Assembly (NCBI RefSeq): GCF_030504955.1
Contig: NZ_JAUKTR010000001.1
Coordinates: 372,001 to 436,000, forward strand
Origin: Peiella sedimenti
GTDB lineage: Bacteria > Pseudomonadota > Alphaproteobacteria > Caulobacterales > Caulobacteraceae
Direction: 5' to 3'
DNA length: 64,000 bases
Shown: piece by piece, positions 49,971 to 59,193 of the stretch
Layout: each line of letters begins with the position of its first letter
Position numbering within the stretch: the first letter of the stretch is position 1
Notes under the pieces: model-generated
Told to the model about the DNA's origin: nothing
Databases searched by the model: none
The model's input: only the letters and a program-made list of their open reading frames with translations
Position numbers and translations under genes: made by a program

Positions 49971-52024
49971 GCAGCGAACCCTCGATCTTCTTCTCGGATG
50001 TAAACGAGCGCCAGGGCTCGTTCCTGCGGCGGACCTTCCTGCTGGGCGGGGCCACGGTGCTGGGCCTGGCCGCCCTGTCGACGCGTCTGGGCCAGCTGCA
50101 GATCGTTCAGGCGCGCGAGTACTCGACCCTCTCCAGCAACAACCAGTTCAACTTCCGCCTGACGCCGCCCCCGCGCGGGCGAATCGTCGACCGCAACGGT
50201 GTCACCCTGGCCGGCAACCGGCCCAGCTTCCGCGTGCTGGTCGTGCGCGACGAGACCCGCGACCTGGACGAGACCCTCGACCTGCTGGGCCGGCTGTTGC
50301 CCGACACGCTGGAGCGGCGCCGCTCCATCATCCGTGAAGTGAACGCGGCCCCCCGGTTCGTGCCGGTGCCGGTGAAGTCCGACCTGTCCTGGGAGGAGTT
50401 CGCCCGCGTCAACGTCTATGCGCCCGAACTGCCCGGCGTCATGGCCGACATGAACGAGGCGCGGTTCTATCCCTTCGGCGGCGCCTTCGCCCACGTCATC
50501 GGCTATGTGGCCAAGCCCAACGACCGCGACATCCAGGCCTATCGCGATCGGGGCGAGGAGATCGATCCGATCCTCTATCACCCCGGTTTCCGCGTGGGCC
50601 GCCAGGGGGTGGAGCGGACCTTCGACGAGCAGCTGCGGGGCGAGCCCGGCGGTCAGCGGGTCGAGGTCGATGCGCGCGGCCGCGTCGTGGGCGAGGACGT
50701 GGGCGGGTCGCGTCCCGCCGTGCCCGGCCAGGATGTAGTGCTGACCCTGGACGCCGACATCCAGAACCGCGCGCTGGAGGTCTTCGGCGAGGAGGCGGGC
50801 GGCGCCGTCGTCATGGACATCCGCAACGGCGACGTCCTGGCCATGGTTTCGGCGCCTTCGTTCGATCCCAACCTGTTCGTCAGCGGCGTGCCGTCCCGGA
50901 TCTATCGCGCGCTGGCGGACTACGAGCGCAAGCCGCTGCTGGACAAGGCGATCTACGGCACCTTCCCGCCGGGTTCGACCTTCAAGATGACCACGGCCCT
51001 GGCCCTGCTGGACGCCGGCATCGACCCCAGCGAACGCGTCGTCTGCACGGGCGGCTATCGGTACGGCAATCGCACCTTCCGCTGCTGGAAGGCCGGCGGG
51101 CACGGTCCGCAGGACATGCACAACGCCATCAAGAACTCGTGCGACACGTACTTCTACCACCTGTGCAACCGCGCCGGCGTCGATCGCATCGCGCGCGTCG
51201 CCGAAAGCCTGGGGTTCGGCCACACCTACGAGATCGGCATCGCCGGCCAGTCGGCGGGCATCGTGCCGTCGACCCGCTGGAAGCGCGAATACACGGAGGC
51301 GACCCGTTGGGAGGATGATCCCAACTGGTATCCCGGCGAGACGCTGTCCGTGGCCATCGGTCAGGGCGCGCTGGCGGTGAACGCCCTGCAACTGGCGGTC
51401 ATGACCTCGCGCCTGGCCAACGGCCGCAAGGCGATCATGCCGCGCCTGGTGAAGTCCGTAGGCGGGGTCGAGCGGCCGTCCGGCGCCGCCGTGCCCGACC
51501 TGCCCTTCAGCCGCGAGCACCTGGACATTGTGCGCAACGGCATGGCGGCCGTGGCCAATGACGTGACGGGCACCGCCTATCGCAACAGCCAGCTTGGCCT
51601 GGGCGACATCCTGATGGCCGGCAAGACCGGCACGGCCCAGTCGCGCGACTATCGGGCGGGCGAGTCCCGTGGCCCGCGCAACGCAATCTGGAACCGCCGC
51701 GACCACGCCCTGTTCGTGGCCTTCGCGCCGCACGACGCGCCGCGCTACGCCGTGGCTCTGATCATTCAGCATGCGCCCGTGGGCGGCTCGGCCGACGCAG
51801 CGCCTCGCGCGCGTGAGATCATGAAGGTGGCGCTGCTCAAGGATCCCGACATGCGTTCGCGCATCGAGCGGCCCCTGCCGCCCCCGCCGGCCGCGGAGGC
51901 CACGGGCGAAGAGCCGGACAACTTCGGCGCCGCGTCCACGCCGCCCGCCGCAACCCAGTCGGCGGCGCCGGCCCAAACCGCAGCGCCGCAACCCGCCGCC
52001 CCGTCGCAGGAGGGCCCACAGTGA
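49967..52024 (+). CDS. mrdA: Penicillin-binding protein 2 (elongasome transpeptidase)
   Basis: A 685-residue class B PBP. It has one N-terminal transmembrane segment (about 23-42), a pedestal domain starting PPPRGRIVDRNGVTLAGNRPS, and the transpeptidase motifs S337-T-F-K340, S391-C-D393 and K553-T-G555. It crosslinks peptidoglycan of the lateral wall with RodA. The C-terminus has a Pro/Ala/Gln-rich extension of about 45 residues beyond the catalytic domain. The frame is open far upstream, but ATG 49967 overlaps mreD as expected. rodA overlaps its stop by 4 bp (GTGA). Confidence 0.95.
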   Translation: MSSEPSIFFSDVNERQGSFLRRTFLLGGATVLGLAALSTRLGQLQIVQAREYSTLSSNNQFNFRLTPPPRGRIVDRNGVTLAGNRPSFRVLVVRDETRDLDETLDLLGRLLPDTLERRRSIIREVNAAPRFVPVPVKSDLSWEEFARVNVYAPELPGVMADMNEARFYPFGGAFAHVIGYVAKPNDRDIQAYRDRGEEIDPILYHPGFRVGRQGVERTFDEQLRGEPGGQRVEVDARGRVVGEDVGGSRPAVPGQDVVLTLDADIQNRALEVFGEEAGGAVVMDIRNGDVLAMVSAPSFDPNLFVSGVPSRIYRALADYERKPLLDKAIYGTFPPGSTFKMTTALALLDAGIDPSERVVCTGGYRYGNRTFRCWKAGGHGPQDMHNAIKNSCDTYFYHLCNRAGVDRIARVAESLGFGHTYEIGIAGQSAGIVPSTRWKREYTEATRWEDDPNWYPGETLSVAIGQGALAVNALQLAVMTSRLANGRKAIMPRLVKSVGGVERPSGAAVPDLPFSREHLDIVRNGMAAVANDVTGTAYRNSQLGLGDILMAGKTGTAQSRDYRAGESRGPRNAIWNRRDHALFVAFAPHDAPRYAVALIIQHAPVGGSADAAPRAREIMKVALLKDPDMRSRIERPLPPPPAAEATGEEPDNFGAASTPPAATQSAAPAQTAAPQPAAPSQEGPQ

Positions 52025-53172
52025 CCGCCTCGGCCCTGACCCGTCCCGGCGAACGCGACCGGCTGCCTGTCAAGATCGCCCAGCTGGACTGGCGCCTGGC
52101 GGGCCTGGTGGCCGTCATCGCCCTGGTCGGCGCGGCCATGCTGTGGTCCGTGGCCGGCGGCTCGTGGGAGCCGTGGGCCGGCAATCACCTGACGCGCTTC
52201 AGCGTCTTCTTCGTGATGATGATGGTGTTGGCCCTGGTCGATCTGCGCTGGTGGTACGCCATGGCCTATCCGGTCTACGGGGCGGGCCTGCTGCTGCTCG
52301 TTGCGGTGGAGCTGGTCGGTGAGACGCGCATGGGCGCGACGCGCTGGCTGGACCTGGGCTTCACCAGCCTGCAGCCCTCCGAGATCATGAAGCTGGGTAT
52401 CGTGCTGGCCCTGGCGCGCTGGTACCACGGCGCCTCGGCCCAGGAGGCGCGCTTCCACTGGAAGCTGATCGTGCCGGCCCTGATGCTGGCGCTGCCCGTC
52501 GTGCTGGTGGCGCACCAGCCGGACCTGGGGACTAGCCTCCTGATCCTCTTCACCGGGGTGGCCATCATGTTCGTGGCCGGGCTCAGCTGGAAGATCGTCG
52601 TGGCCGGCATAGGGTCCGTCCTGGCCATCGCGCCCATGATGTATTTCTTCGTCCTGCACGAATATCAGCGCCGGCGGGTGGATGTGCTGTTCAACCCGGA
52701 GGCGGACCCCTCGGGCTCGGGGTATCACATCGCCCAGGCCAAGATCGCCATCGGATCGGGCGGTTTCCTCGGCAAGGGCTTCGGGCTGGGCAGCCAGAGC
52801 CAGCTGAACTTCCTGCCGGAGAAGCACACCGATTTCATCTTCCCGACCGTGGCGGAGGAGTTCGGCTTTATCGGCGCCTTCCTCGTGCTGGTGGTTTACG
52901 GACTGATCGTGGCTGCGGCCCTGCGCATCGCCTCAGTGTCACACAACCACTTCGGACGGCTGGCGGCGGCGGGGGTGACGGCGACCTTCGCCCTCTACGT
53001 GCTCATCAACGGCGCCATGGTCATGGGACTGGCGCCCGTGGTGGGCGTGCCGATGCCGCTGCTGTCCTATGGCGGCACGGTGATGATGACGGTGATGATC
53101 GGCTTCGGCCTGGTCATGGCGGTCAAGGTCCACCGTTATCTCGAGCTGCCGAAGGGCCCGGGGCTGCTCTAA
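52021..53172 (+). CDS. rodA: Rod shape-determining SEDS glycosyltransferase RodA
   Basis: A 383-residue SEDS protein with about ten membrane helices; it polymerises lipid II with PBP2. Family motifs: LDLGFTSLQPSEIMKLGIVLAL, HQPDLGTSLLIL, FLPEKHTDFIFPTVAEEFGFIG (with the catalytic-type Asp) and VVGVPMPLLSYGGT. GTG start inside the mrdA stop. Last gene of the elongasome operon. Confidence 0.96.
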   Translation: MTASALTRPGERDRLPVKIAQLDWRLAGLVAVIALVGAAMLWSVAGGSWEPWAGNHLTRFSVFFVMMMVLALVDLRWWYAMAYPVYGAGLLLLVAVELVGETRMGATRWLDLGFTSLQPSEIMKLGIVLALARWYHGASAQEARFHWKLIVPALMLALPVVLVAHQPDLGTSLLILFTGVAIMFVAGLSWKIVVAGIGSVLAIAPMMYFFVLHEYQRRRVDVLFNPEADPSGSGYHIAQAKIAIGSGGFLGKGFGLGSQSQLNFLPEKHTDFIFPTVAEEFGFIGAFLVLVVYGLIVAAALRIASVSHNHFGRLAAAGVTATFALYVLINGAMVMGLAPVVGVPMPLLSYGGTVMMTVMIGFGLVMAVKVHRYLELPKGPGLL

Positions 53173-53222
53173 CGGAGTAGGGACTGGACGGAACGGCGCC
53201 GCCGCCCCCACATTCTGTCGCT

Positions 53223-53720
53223 ATGACCGCCAAGACCGACGCGCCGGAAGAAGCTGAGCTCCCGCCCGCCTGCGAAGAGTGCCCCATGCCCATCACCGCC
53301 TGGACCTCGTCCGACGAGGGGCGGTCCCTGGCCGAGGGCCTGAACCCCAACGCCAGTCCGGCGGAGTGGGCCTTCGCCCGCATCTCGCGTCTGATCGAGG
53401 ACATGGAGAAACAGATCGATCCGGAGCAGGAGGTGGCCGCCAACCTGGTCGGCGCGCCCGGCGGGGTCGCCCTGCGGATCGACGACGTGGGCTACTGGGC
53501 CCCGGATCTGGTGATGTTCTACTGCGAAACGGGCGATGGTCGGCGGGTGCGCATCGTCCAGCACTACACCCAATTGTCGGTGGCGCTGTCGGCCCAGCCC
53601 AAGCCGCCGGAAGCGCCCGAGCCGCGCCGTATCGGCTTTCAGCTGCGCGAGCGTCTGGAAAAGGCGGCGGCCGAAGGCGCGGAGGCGCCCAAGGCTGAGA
53701 AGGTCAAGGCCGCCACCTAG
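53223..53720 (+). CDS. DUF6173-like conserved alphaproteobacterial protein
   Basis: A 165-residue protein. The core NASPAEWAFARISRLIEDMEKQIDPEQEVAANLVG, then LRIDDVGYWAPDLVMFYCETGDGRRVRIVQHYTQLSVAL and PRRIGFQLRERL, resembles a small conserved family (DUF6173 from memory) of unknown function. The N-terminus has a CEEC pair and the C-terminus is Ala/Glu/Lys-rich. It follows rodA by 50 bp and could be read from the elongasome operon, though it is not an elongasome gene. Confidence 0.6.
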   Translation: MTAKTDAPEEAELPPACEECPMPITAWTSSDEGRSLAEGLNPNASPAEWAFARISRLIEDMEKQIDPEQEVAANLVGAPGGVALRIDDVGYWAPDLVMFYCETGDGRRVRIVQHYTQLSVALSAQPKPPEAPEPRRIGFQLRERLEKAAAEGAEAPKAEKVKAAT

Positions 53721-53765
53721 AACCCGATCGGTCGAGGTGGATTCGCCTGCGCGACGAATTCCCGT

Positions 53766-54728
53766 CTAGAGCCGCGCCGCCGCGTCGGTGGCGCGCACCA
53801 GACCGTCGATGATGCCGGGCTCGCTCGAGGCGTGGCCGGCGTCCGGCACCATCTCGAAATTCGCCTCGGGCCAAGCGCGATGCAGGCTCCAGGCGCTGGT
53901 GCAGGGGGTCACCACGTCGAATCGACCCTGGACGATCCAGGTGGGGATGCGCCGCATGCGGTCGACATTCTTCAGGATCCAGTCGCTCTCGGGGAAGAAG
54001 CCGAGATTGCGGAAGTAGTGGTTCTCGATGCGGGCGAAGGCCACGGCGAATTCCGGTTCGGCGAACTTCTCGGGGCGCCCCTGCGGGCCCTTCACGCTGA
54101 CCGTGTCGCCTTCCCAGCTGGCCCAGGCGATCGCGGCTTCGGTGCGCACGGCGGGGTCGTCGCTGGAGAGGCGGCGCCAATAGGCCTCCATCAGCTGGCC
54201 GCGCTCGGCCTCGGGAATGGGGGCCAGAAAGCCTTCCCAGGCGTCCGGGAAGATATGGCTGGCGCCGTCCTGGTAGAACCAGTGAAGTTCGCTGGGGGCC
54301 ATCAGGAAGATGCCCCGCAGGACAAGGGCCTCGACCCGCTCGGGGTGGGTGATGGCGTAGGCCATGGCCAGGGTCGAGCCCCAGGAGCCGCCGAACACCG
54401 TCCAGCGTTCGAAGCCCAGGCGCTCGCGAATGGCCTCAAGGTCCTCGATCAGCTTCCAGGTATCGTTGTCCTCAAGGACGGCGTTGGGCGTGCTCTTTCC
54501 GCAGCCGCGCTGGTCCGGCAGGACCACGCGCCAGAGGGCGGGGTCAAAATAGCGGCGCAGCGCCGGATTGATGCCGCCGCCGGGTCCGCCGTGCAGCACG
54601 ACGGCGGGCTTGCCCGCAGGATTTCCGACCTGTTCGTAGTGGACCCTGTGAATGCCGCCGGTGTCGAGGAAGGCCGTCTCAAACGGCTCGATCTCGGGAT
54701 AAAGCTCGCGGCGCGCTGTGTGGGTCAC
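53766..54728 (-). CDS. pip: Proline iminopeptidase
   Basis: A 320-residue alpha/beta hydrolase of the S33 family that releases N-terminal proline. The nucleophile elbow is GGSWGSTLAM, with the oxyanion region VLHGGPGGGINPALRRYFDP and DQRGCGKSTPN. The catalytic Asp is probably in QGRFDVVTPC and the His in DAGHASSEP. No signal peptide, so cytoplasmic. It is the second gene after the DUF423 gene on the minus strand (42 bp apart). Confidence 0.93.
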   Translation of the reverse strand: MTHTARRELYPEIEPFETAFLDTGGIHRVHYEQVGNPAGKPAVVLHGGPGGGINPALRRYFDPALWRVVLPDQRGCGKSTPNAVLEDNDTWKLIEDLEAIRERLGFERWTVFGGSWGSTLAMAYAITHPERVEALVLRGIFLMAPSELHWFYQDGASHIFPDAWEGFLAPIPEAERGQLMEAYWRRLSSDDPAVRTEAAIAWASWEGDTVSVKGPQGRPEKFAEPEFAVAFARIENHYFRNLGFFPESDWILKNVDRMRRIPTWIVQGRFDVVTPCTSAWSLHRAWPEANFEMVPDAGHASSEPGIIDGLVRATDAAARL

Positions 54729-54770
54729 TGAGAAATCCGCATTACTCGGTTAATGAGCCTCGTTAGCTGG

Positions 54771-55130
54771 TCAATCCTTGACGCTTTGTGACCGCAAAGC
54801 TTGCCACGTCAGCAGCAGCCAGGCGCCGATCATCAGAAGCCCGCCCAAAGGCGCGACGGCTCCAAACCCTCGCAGGCCCCAGGCCACGAGGGCCAGACTG
54901 AGGGCGAAGACGCCGCCCCCGCTGAGAGCCAGCCAGCCGGCCGCCCGCCGGCCCCAGTGGGCGCAGGCGAGGGCCAGCAGGGCGTGCAGGCCCAGATAGT
55001 GGGCGCCTGTGGTCAGAAGCGGCTTCACCTGGGGCCCTGCGCCGTGGGCGGCGAAGGCGCCCAGCATGACGGCGACGGCCCCGCCGAGGGCGGCGCAGGC
55101 GAACAAAGCGCGAGCGGAGAGCGGCGTCAT
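54771..55130 (-). CDS. DUF423 small membrane protein
   Basis: A 119-residue protein with four hydrophobic helices. The signature LGGAVAVMLGAFAAHGAG near the N-terminus and LTTGAHYLGLHALLALACAHWG match DUF423 (YgdD-like), inner-membrane proteins of unknown function. The start is divergent from the MFS gene with 49 bp between. Confidence 0.88.
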   Translation of the reverse strand: MTPLSARALFACAALGGAVAVMLGAFAAHGAGPQVKPLLTTGAHYLGLHALLALACAHWGRRAAGWLALSGGGVFALSLALVAWGLRGFGAVAPLGGLLMIGAWLLLTWQALRSQSVKD

Positions 55131-55179
55131 GGTCTCATCCTATCGCGCGATCCGTCCGCGTGTCTGCTATGGGCGGCGC

Positions 55180-56364
55180 ATGAGTCCCGCCGCGCGCCTT
55201 GGCATCCAATACGTCTGGCTGTTCGGCGGCCTGGGCGTCAGCCTGCCCTTCGCAGGGCTGTGGATGGAGAGCCGGGGGCTTTCGGCCGCCGCCATCGGGG
55301 TGATCCTGGCCGCGCCGCAACTGGCCCGGCTGCTGACCGGGCCGCTGATCGCCGTGTGGGCGGATGGGTTTCGCCTGAGGCGCTCAGCCATCGCGGTCGT
55401 GTTCCTGGCCGCAGGGGCGGCCTATGCGGTGGCGGCGCTGGGCAACGGCCAGCTGTGGCTGGGCGTCTTCTGGTTCGTGGCGGCGACTGCGGCTGCGGCG
55501 GCCGTGCCGTTGACGGATACGTTGGGGCTGAACCTGGCCCGGCGGGGCGGTTTCGCCTTCTCCTGGCCGAGGGGCATGGGGTCGGCGGCCTTTGTGGCGG
55601 CCAACATCGGCGCGGGCGCCCTGATCGCGCGGTGGGGCGCCGAGGTGGTTCCGATCTGGATCAGCGCCGTGGCCGTGGCCGGAGCGCTGACGGCGCTGTG
55701 GCTGTTGCCGCCGTCGCCCGTGGGGGCGTCGCAGCGCAAGGCCTCATCTCGCGACCGCTATCGCGGCATGGGCCGGTTGATGTCCGATCCCATCTTCCTG
55801 GGCGCGGTGGTGGCGGTGGGCCTGATCCAAGCGTCGCACGCTGTCTATTACGCCTTCTCGGCCATCGTCTGGCAGGGGCAGGGCTACAGCGCCCAGACCA
55901 GCGGCCTGCTGTGGGGGTTCAGCGTCGCGGTGGAGATCGCCTTCCTGTGGCTGATCGATCCATGGCGCAAGCGGCGGGGGATCGGTCCCTGGACGCTGCT
56001 GGTCGTGGGCGCGGCGGCGGGCCTGGTCAGGTGGGGCGCGCTCGCGCTTGAGCCGTCATTGCTGTGGCTGTGGCCCTTGCAGGCGCTGCACGCCCTGACC
56101 TTCGCGGCCACCTTCATGGCCAGCCTCGAACTGGCCCAGACCTTGGCGCCGAAGGGGGCGGCCACCGCCGCCCAGATGCTGAACTCAACCCTGTCGTCGG
56201 GCGTGCTGATGGGTCTGGCGACCGTGTTCGCGGGCGCATTGTTCGAGGCGGCAGGCACGCTGGCCTATTTCGGTTCGGCCGCGCTCTGCGGGCTGGGTCT
56301 GCTGCTGGCGATGGCGGTGGCGAGAAAGGCGGCTAGGCCAGGTCTCCCACCGCCGCATCGATGA
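55180..56364 (+). CDS. MFS permease, phenylpropionate-permease-like
   Basis: A 394-residue, 12-helix transporter. The start at 55180 gives MSPAARLGIQYVWLFGGLGVSLPFAGLWMESRGLSAAAIG, the standard opening of the MFS_1-like/PPP group; frames further upstream are not part of it. It keeps ADGFRLRR in the loop between helices 2 and 3. Substrates of this group are aromatic acids and sugar-like compounds; none can be picked here. Its 3' end overlaps the convergent tipN-like gene by 32 bp. Confidence 0.85.
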   Translation: MSPAARLGIQYVWLFGGLGVSLPFAGLWMESRGLSAAAIGVILAAPQLARLLTGPLIAVWADGFRLRRSAIAVVFLAAGAAYAVAALGNGQLWLGVFWFVAATAAAAAVPLTDTLGLNLARRGGFAFSWPRGMGSAAFVAANIGAGALIARWGAEVVPIWISAVAVAGALTALWLLPPSPVGASQRKASSRDRYRGMGRLMSDPIFLGAVVAVGLIQASHAVYYAFSAIVWQGQGYSAQTSGLLWGFSVAVEIAFLWLIDPWRKRRGIGPWTLLVVGAAAGLVRWGALALEPSLLWLWPLQALHALTFAATFMASLELAQTLAPKGAATAAQMLNSTLSSGVLMGLATVFAGALFEAAGTLAYFGSAALCGLGLLLAMAVARKAARPGLPPPHR

Positions 56365-58738
56365 GCAGGAAGCCTCGCCCCGTTTGCGAGGCCAGAAGCG
56401 CGCCCACGTCGTGGCCCGTGGCGTCGCGCTCTGCGGCCTGGTCCAGCATGCGCGAGTAGGCGCGCACGAAGCGTTCGGCGTCACTGCGCAGGGCCGGGTC
56501 GGACAGCACCCGCCGCGAGACGCTGCGCACGGCGGCCGGAGCGATCTTGCGCACGATCTGACGGGCGCGGTCCGGTTCGCCCGTCTGCACCGCGCTGGCG
56601 GCTTCAGCCACGCGCGAGCGGGGCAGCAGCGCGTTCGGATCGACGCCCATGGCCTGCACGGCTGCGATCAGCTTGTCCGCAAGGACGTCGGTCTCGTCGG
56701 CGGTGGGCGAGGGGCCGGCGCCGGGACCCGCGTCAGCGAGCACGTCATGCCAGGACAGGCCCTGACCCTGCTGGGGCTCAGGTTCGCTCCGCGGCTGGAA
56801 GGCGTCGCGCAGGGCTTCGTCCTGTTCGGCGGGCTTCAAACGCAGCGGTCCGCGCAGGCCCATGCCCTGGGAAGGCCCGCGAGCCGCGTCCGGCTCGGGC
56901 GCCGGCGCGGGGGTCGGCGCCGCAGGCGGGGCGGGGCGGCGGGGGGCGGGCGCCGCGCCGCCGCCAGAGACGACATTCATCAGCCGCACCGCCTCGGACA
57001 GCATGTCGTAGTTGCGCCGGATGCGCTCCTGGAAGGCGGCGTCGGCGGCCTCGGCCTCGGCGGCGGTCCGTCGCGAGGCGTCCGCGAACGCCTTCAGGCC
57101 CTGTTCGACCGTAGCCTTGATGTCCTCGATCTGACCCTGGGCGCGCTCGGGCAGTTCTCGGGCGCGCTCGTCCAGCCCGGCGATGGCGCCCTCGATCTCG
57201 GAGAGGGTCCGGCGTACGCCGTCAAGGCTGTTCTCCAGGCGCTCGATGGATGAGCGGGCCGAGGCGTCGACCAGCTCGGCGGACTCATTGATGAGCCGCC
57301 GCGCGTCGGCCAGACGCGCCTCGACGGCGTCGTCGGCGGCCTTGCCGGCCTCGGCGGCGGCCTCGCCGATGGCGTTGGCGCGGGCGCGGGCGTGATCGAC
57401 GGCGGCCTGGGCGGCGGCGCGGCTCTCGTCGGCGGCCGAGCGCAACGAGTCGAGGGCCTGAGCTGTCTCGTCGAGGAAGGCCGCGCGCACCTCGGCGGCC
57501 AGGGCCCCCACCTGCTCGAGCGCGTCGCGCGTGCGGGTCTCGAAGGCTCCGGCCTCCTGTTCGGACAGGGCGGCGAGAGCCTGGAAGCGTTGGGCGGCGG
57601 CTTCGGCGGCGGTCTCCAGCGTCCTGGCGGCGTCGCCCGAGGTCTCGGTCAGTTCGTTGGCGGCGGTGCGGGTGGTCTCCAGGGCCTCCATCAGCTGGGC
57701 GCGCTGGGTCTCGACCTGGGCCGAGAAGTCCTCCTGATCAGTGCGCAGGCTGAAGGCGGCGGTCACCAAGGCGGCGCGTTGCTGCGACAGTCCTTCCTCG
57801 ACGACGCGGATCTGGTCGGCGACGCCCGAGCCGGCGGTCTCGAGCCGCATAGTCTGGCGGGCCAGGTCGTCGGCGGCGGCGCGAGCGGCGGCCTGGGCCT
57901 CCCCGGCGGCGGCGGCCAGATCGGCGGCGCGGGCGGCCAGGGCCGCTTCGGCCTCAGTCAGCTGGACCTGGGCCAGGTCAGAGGCCTGGGCCACCATCTG
58001 GGACTGGCGCTCGACGGCGGCGACGACGGCCTCGGCCTGGGCGTCCAGCGCTCGAGCCACCTCGGCCAGGTTCATGCGCTCCTTGGACAAGGCCTCGACC
58101 AGATGCTGGGCGGCGTTGCGCGCCGACAGGGCTGCGTCGTTGAGGTGCGCGACCTCCTCGGCCAGGGCGTGGCGTAGGGCGACCAGCTCGGTGCGTGCGT
58201 TGGCGGCGGACTGGGTAGCGTCCTCGATATCGGTACGCAGCACGACCAGAGCCCTGCCGGTATCCCTGGCGGCCAGAGCCGTGGGGGCCGTCATGGCCTC
58301 GGACAGGTCCCGCGCGCGGCTGGTTTCGGCCGCCAAGCGCGAAGCCTGGCGCAGGGCCTGGCCCGCGAAAAGGAAGACGCCGGCGGGGGCGAGCGCCATC
58401 AGGGCAAATAGGGCCAGGGTCAGCGGCTCCTGCGCCATCAGGCCGGTGGAGCCGAACTGCCAGGCGGCGAAGGCGGCGATGCCGCCCGCCCAGACGATTG
58501 CGGCGATCCAGGCCAGCCAGACCGGCAGCGCTCCGCCATCGCGCGCGGGCCGCGCCCGAGCGACGTCCGGAGAGACGGCTGGCTCGGCGACGAGCGGCTT
58601 GGCGCTCTCTGAGGCGGTGACCGGCTCTGCGGTCGGCTCAGGCTGCGGCGCGGCGGGGGGAGCGGGCGGCGCGTCCGCCTCCTGAGAGGTCTCAGGCGTC
58701 GCCTCGGTTTTGGACAGGCGGCGGCTGCGCGGCTTCAT
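56333..58738 (-). CDS. tipN: TipN-like polar localisation coiled-coil membrane protein
   Basis: An 801-residue protein. A Pro/Ala/Glu-rich cytoplasmic N-terminus (about 1-70) is followed by two close hydrophobic helices (about 73-95 and 103-126). A very long Ala/Glu/Arg coiled coil covers about 130-560. A Pro-rich linker and a conserved-looking helical C-terminus (DPNALLPRSRVAEAASAV to the end) complete it. This is the architecture of Caulobacter TipN, which marks the new pole and positions flagellum and division factors. Coiled coils give false matches, so the name rests on layout and taxon. Confidence 0.6.
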   Translation of the reverse strand: MKPRSRRLSKTEATPETSQEADAPPAPPAAPQPEPTAEPVTASESAKPLVAEPAVSPDVARARPARDGGALPVWLAWIAAIVWAGGIAAFAAWQFGSTGLMAQEPLTLALFALMALAPAGVFLFAGQALRQASRLAAETSRARDLSEAMTAPTALAARDTGRALVVLRTDIEDATQSAANARTELVALRHALAEEVAHLNDAALSARNAAQHLVEALSKERMNLAEVARALDAQAEAVVAAVERQSQMVAQASDLAQVQLTEAEAALAARAADLAAAAGEAQAAARAAADDLARQTMRLETAGSGVADQIRVVEEGLSQQRAALVTAAFSLRTDQEDFSAQVETQRAQLMEALETTRTAANELTETSGDAARTLETAAEAAAQRFQALAALSEQEAGAFETRTRDALEQVGALAAEVRAAFLDETAQALDSLRSAADESRAAAQAAVDHARARANAIGEAAAEAGKAADDAVEARLADARRLINESAELVDASARSSIERLENSLDGVRRTLSEIEGAIAGLDERARELPERAQGQIEDIKATVEQGLKAFADASRRTAAEAEAADAAFQERIRRNYDMLSEAVRLMNVVSGGGAAPAPRRPAPPAAPTPAPAPEPDAARGPSQGMGLRGPLRLKPAEQDEALRDAFQPRSEPEPQQGQGLSWHDVLADAGPGAGPSPTADETDVLADKLIAAVQAMGVDPNALLPRSRVAEAASAVQTGEPDRARQIVRKIAPAAVRSVSRRVLSDPALRSDAERFVRAYSRMLDQAAERDATGHDVGALLASQTGRGFLLIDAAVGDLA

Positions 58739-58885
58739 CTCGTCTCGGCTCCCCTGGCGCGGGCGCGCTTACCATCGCGCCTCAGGCTCTGAGACCCTTA
58801 CCGATTGTGCGGCGTCAAGCCAACGCGCCAACGCTCGATCAGGCGAGGCGGCGTGCGGGATGGTCAGCCGAGTTCGGCCCGACGT

Positions 58886-59080
58886 TCAGCAGTCGCGCGT
58901 TTTCGGGGGCGTGAGGGAGGTCTTGGCGGAGGACGCCTCGGCCTGGGCAGGCTGGTGCGACACGCGGCGCACCTCGTGCTGGGCGGCGTCGTCCTGGGGC
59001 ATGGCTTGGCTGAAGACAGCCAACGCCGCCGCCATAAGGGCGCCGACCAGGCCGGTCACGAACTCGAAAAGGCCGCCCAT
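58886..59080 (-). CDS. Small single-helix membrane protein (64 residues)
   Basis: ATG 59080 is preceded by GAAGAGGGAC at a good distance. The protein starts MGGLFEFVTGLVGALMAAALAVFSQA, one transmembrane helix, then a polar tail of about 40 residues (VRRVSHQPAQAEASS). An alternative ATG at 59101 adds seven residues. No family is known. It lies just upstream of the tipN-like gene on the same strand (147 bp apart) and divergent from the PLD gene. Confidence 0.5.
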   Translation of the reverse strand: MGGLFEFVTGLVGALMAAALAVFSQAMPQDDAAQHEVRRVSHQPAQAEASSAKTSLTPPKTRDC

Positions 59081-59193
59081 GTCCGGTCCCTCTTCCAGCA
59101 TAACGCTGTGAGCACTATGCCTGCAACGGCCGCCGGCCGCAACGAATACGGCGGCGGTTCATTATGCGGAGCTGAACCGTTCCAGGAGCGCGC

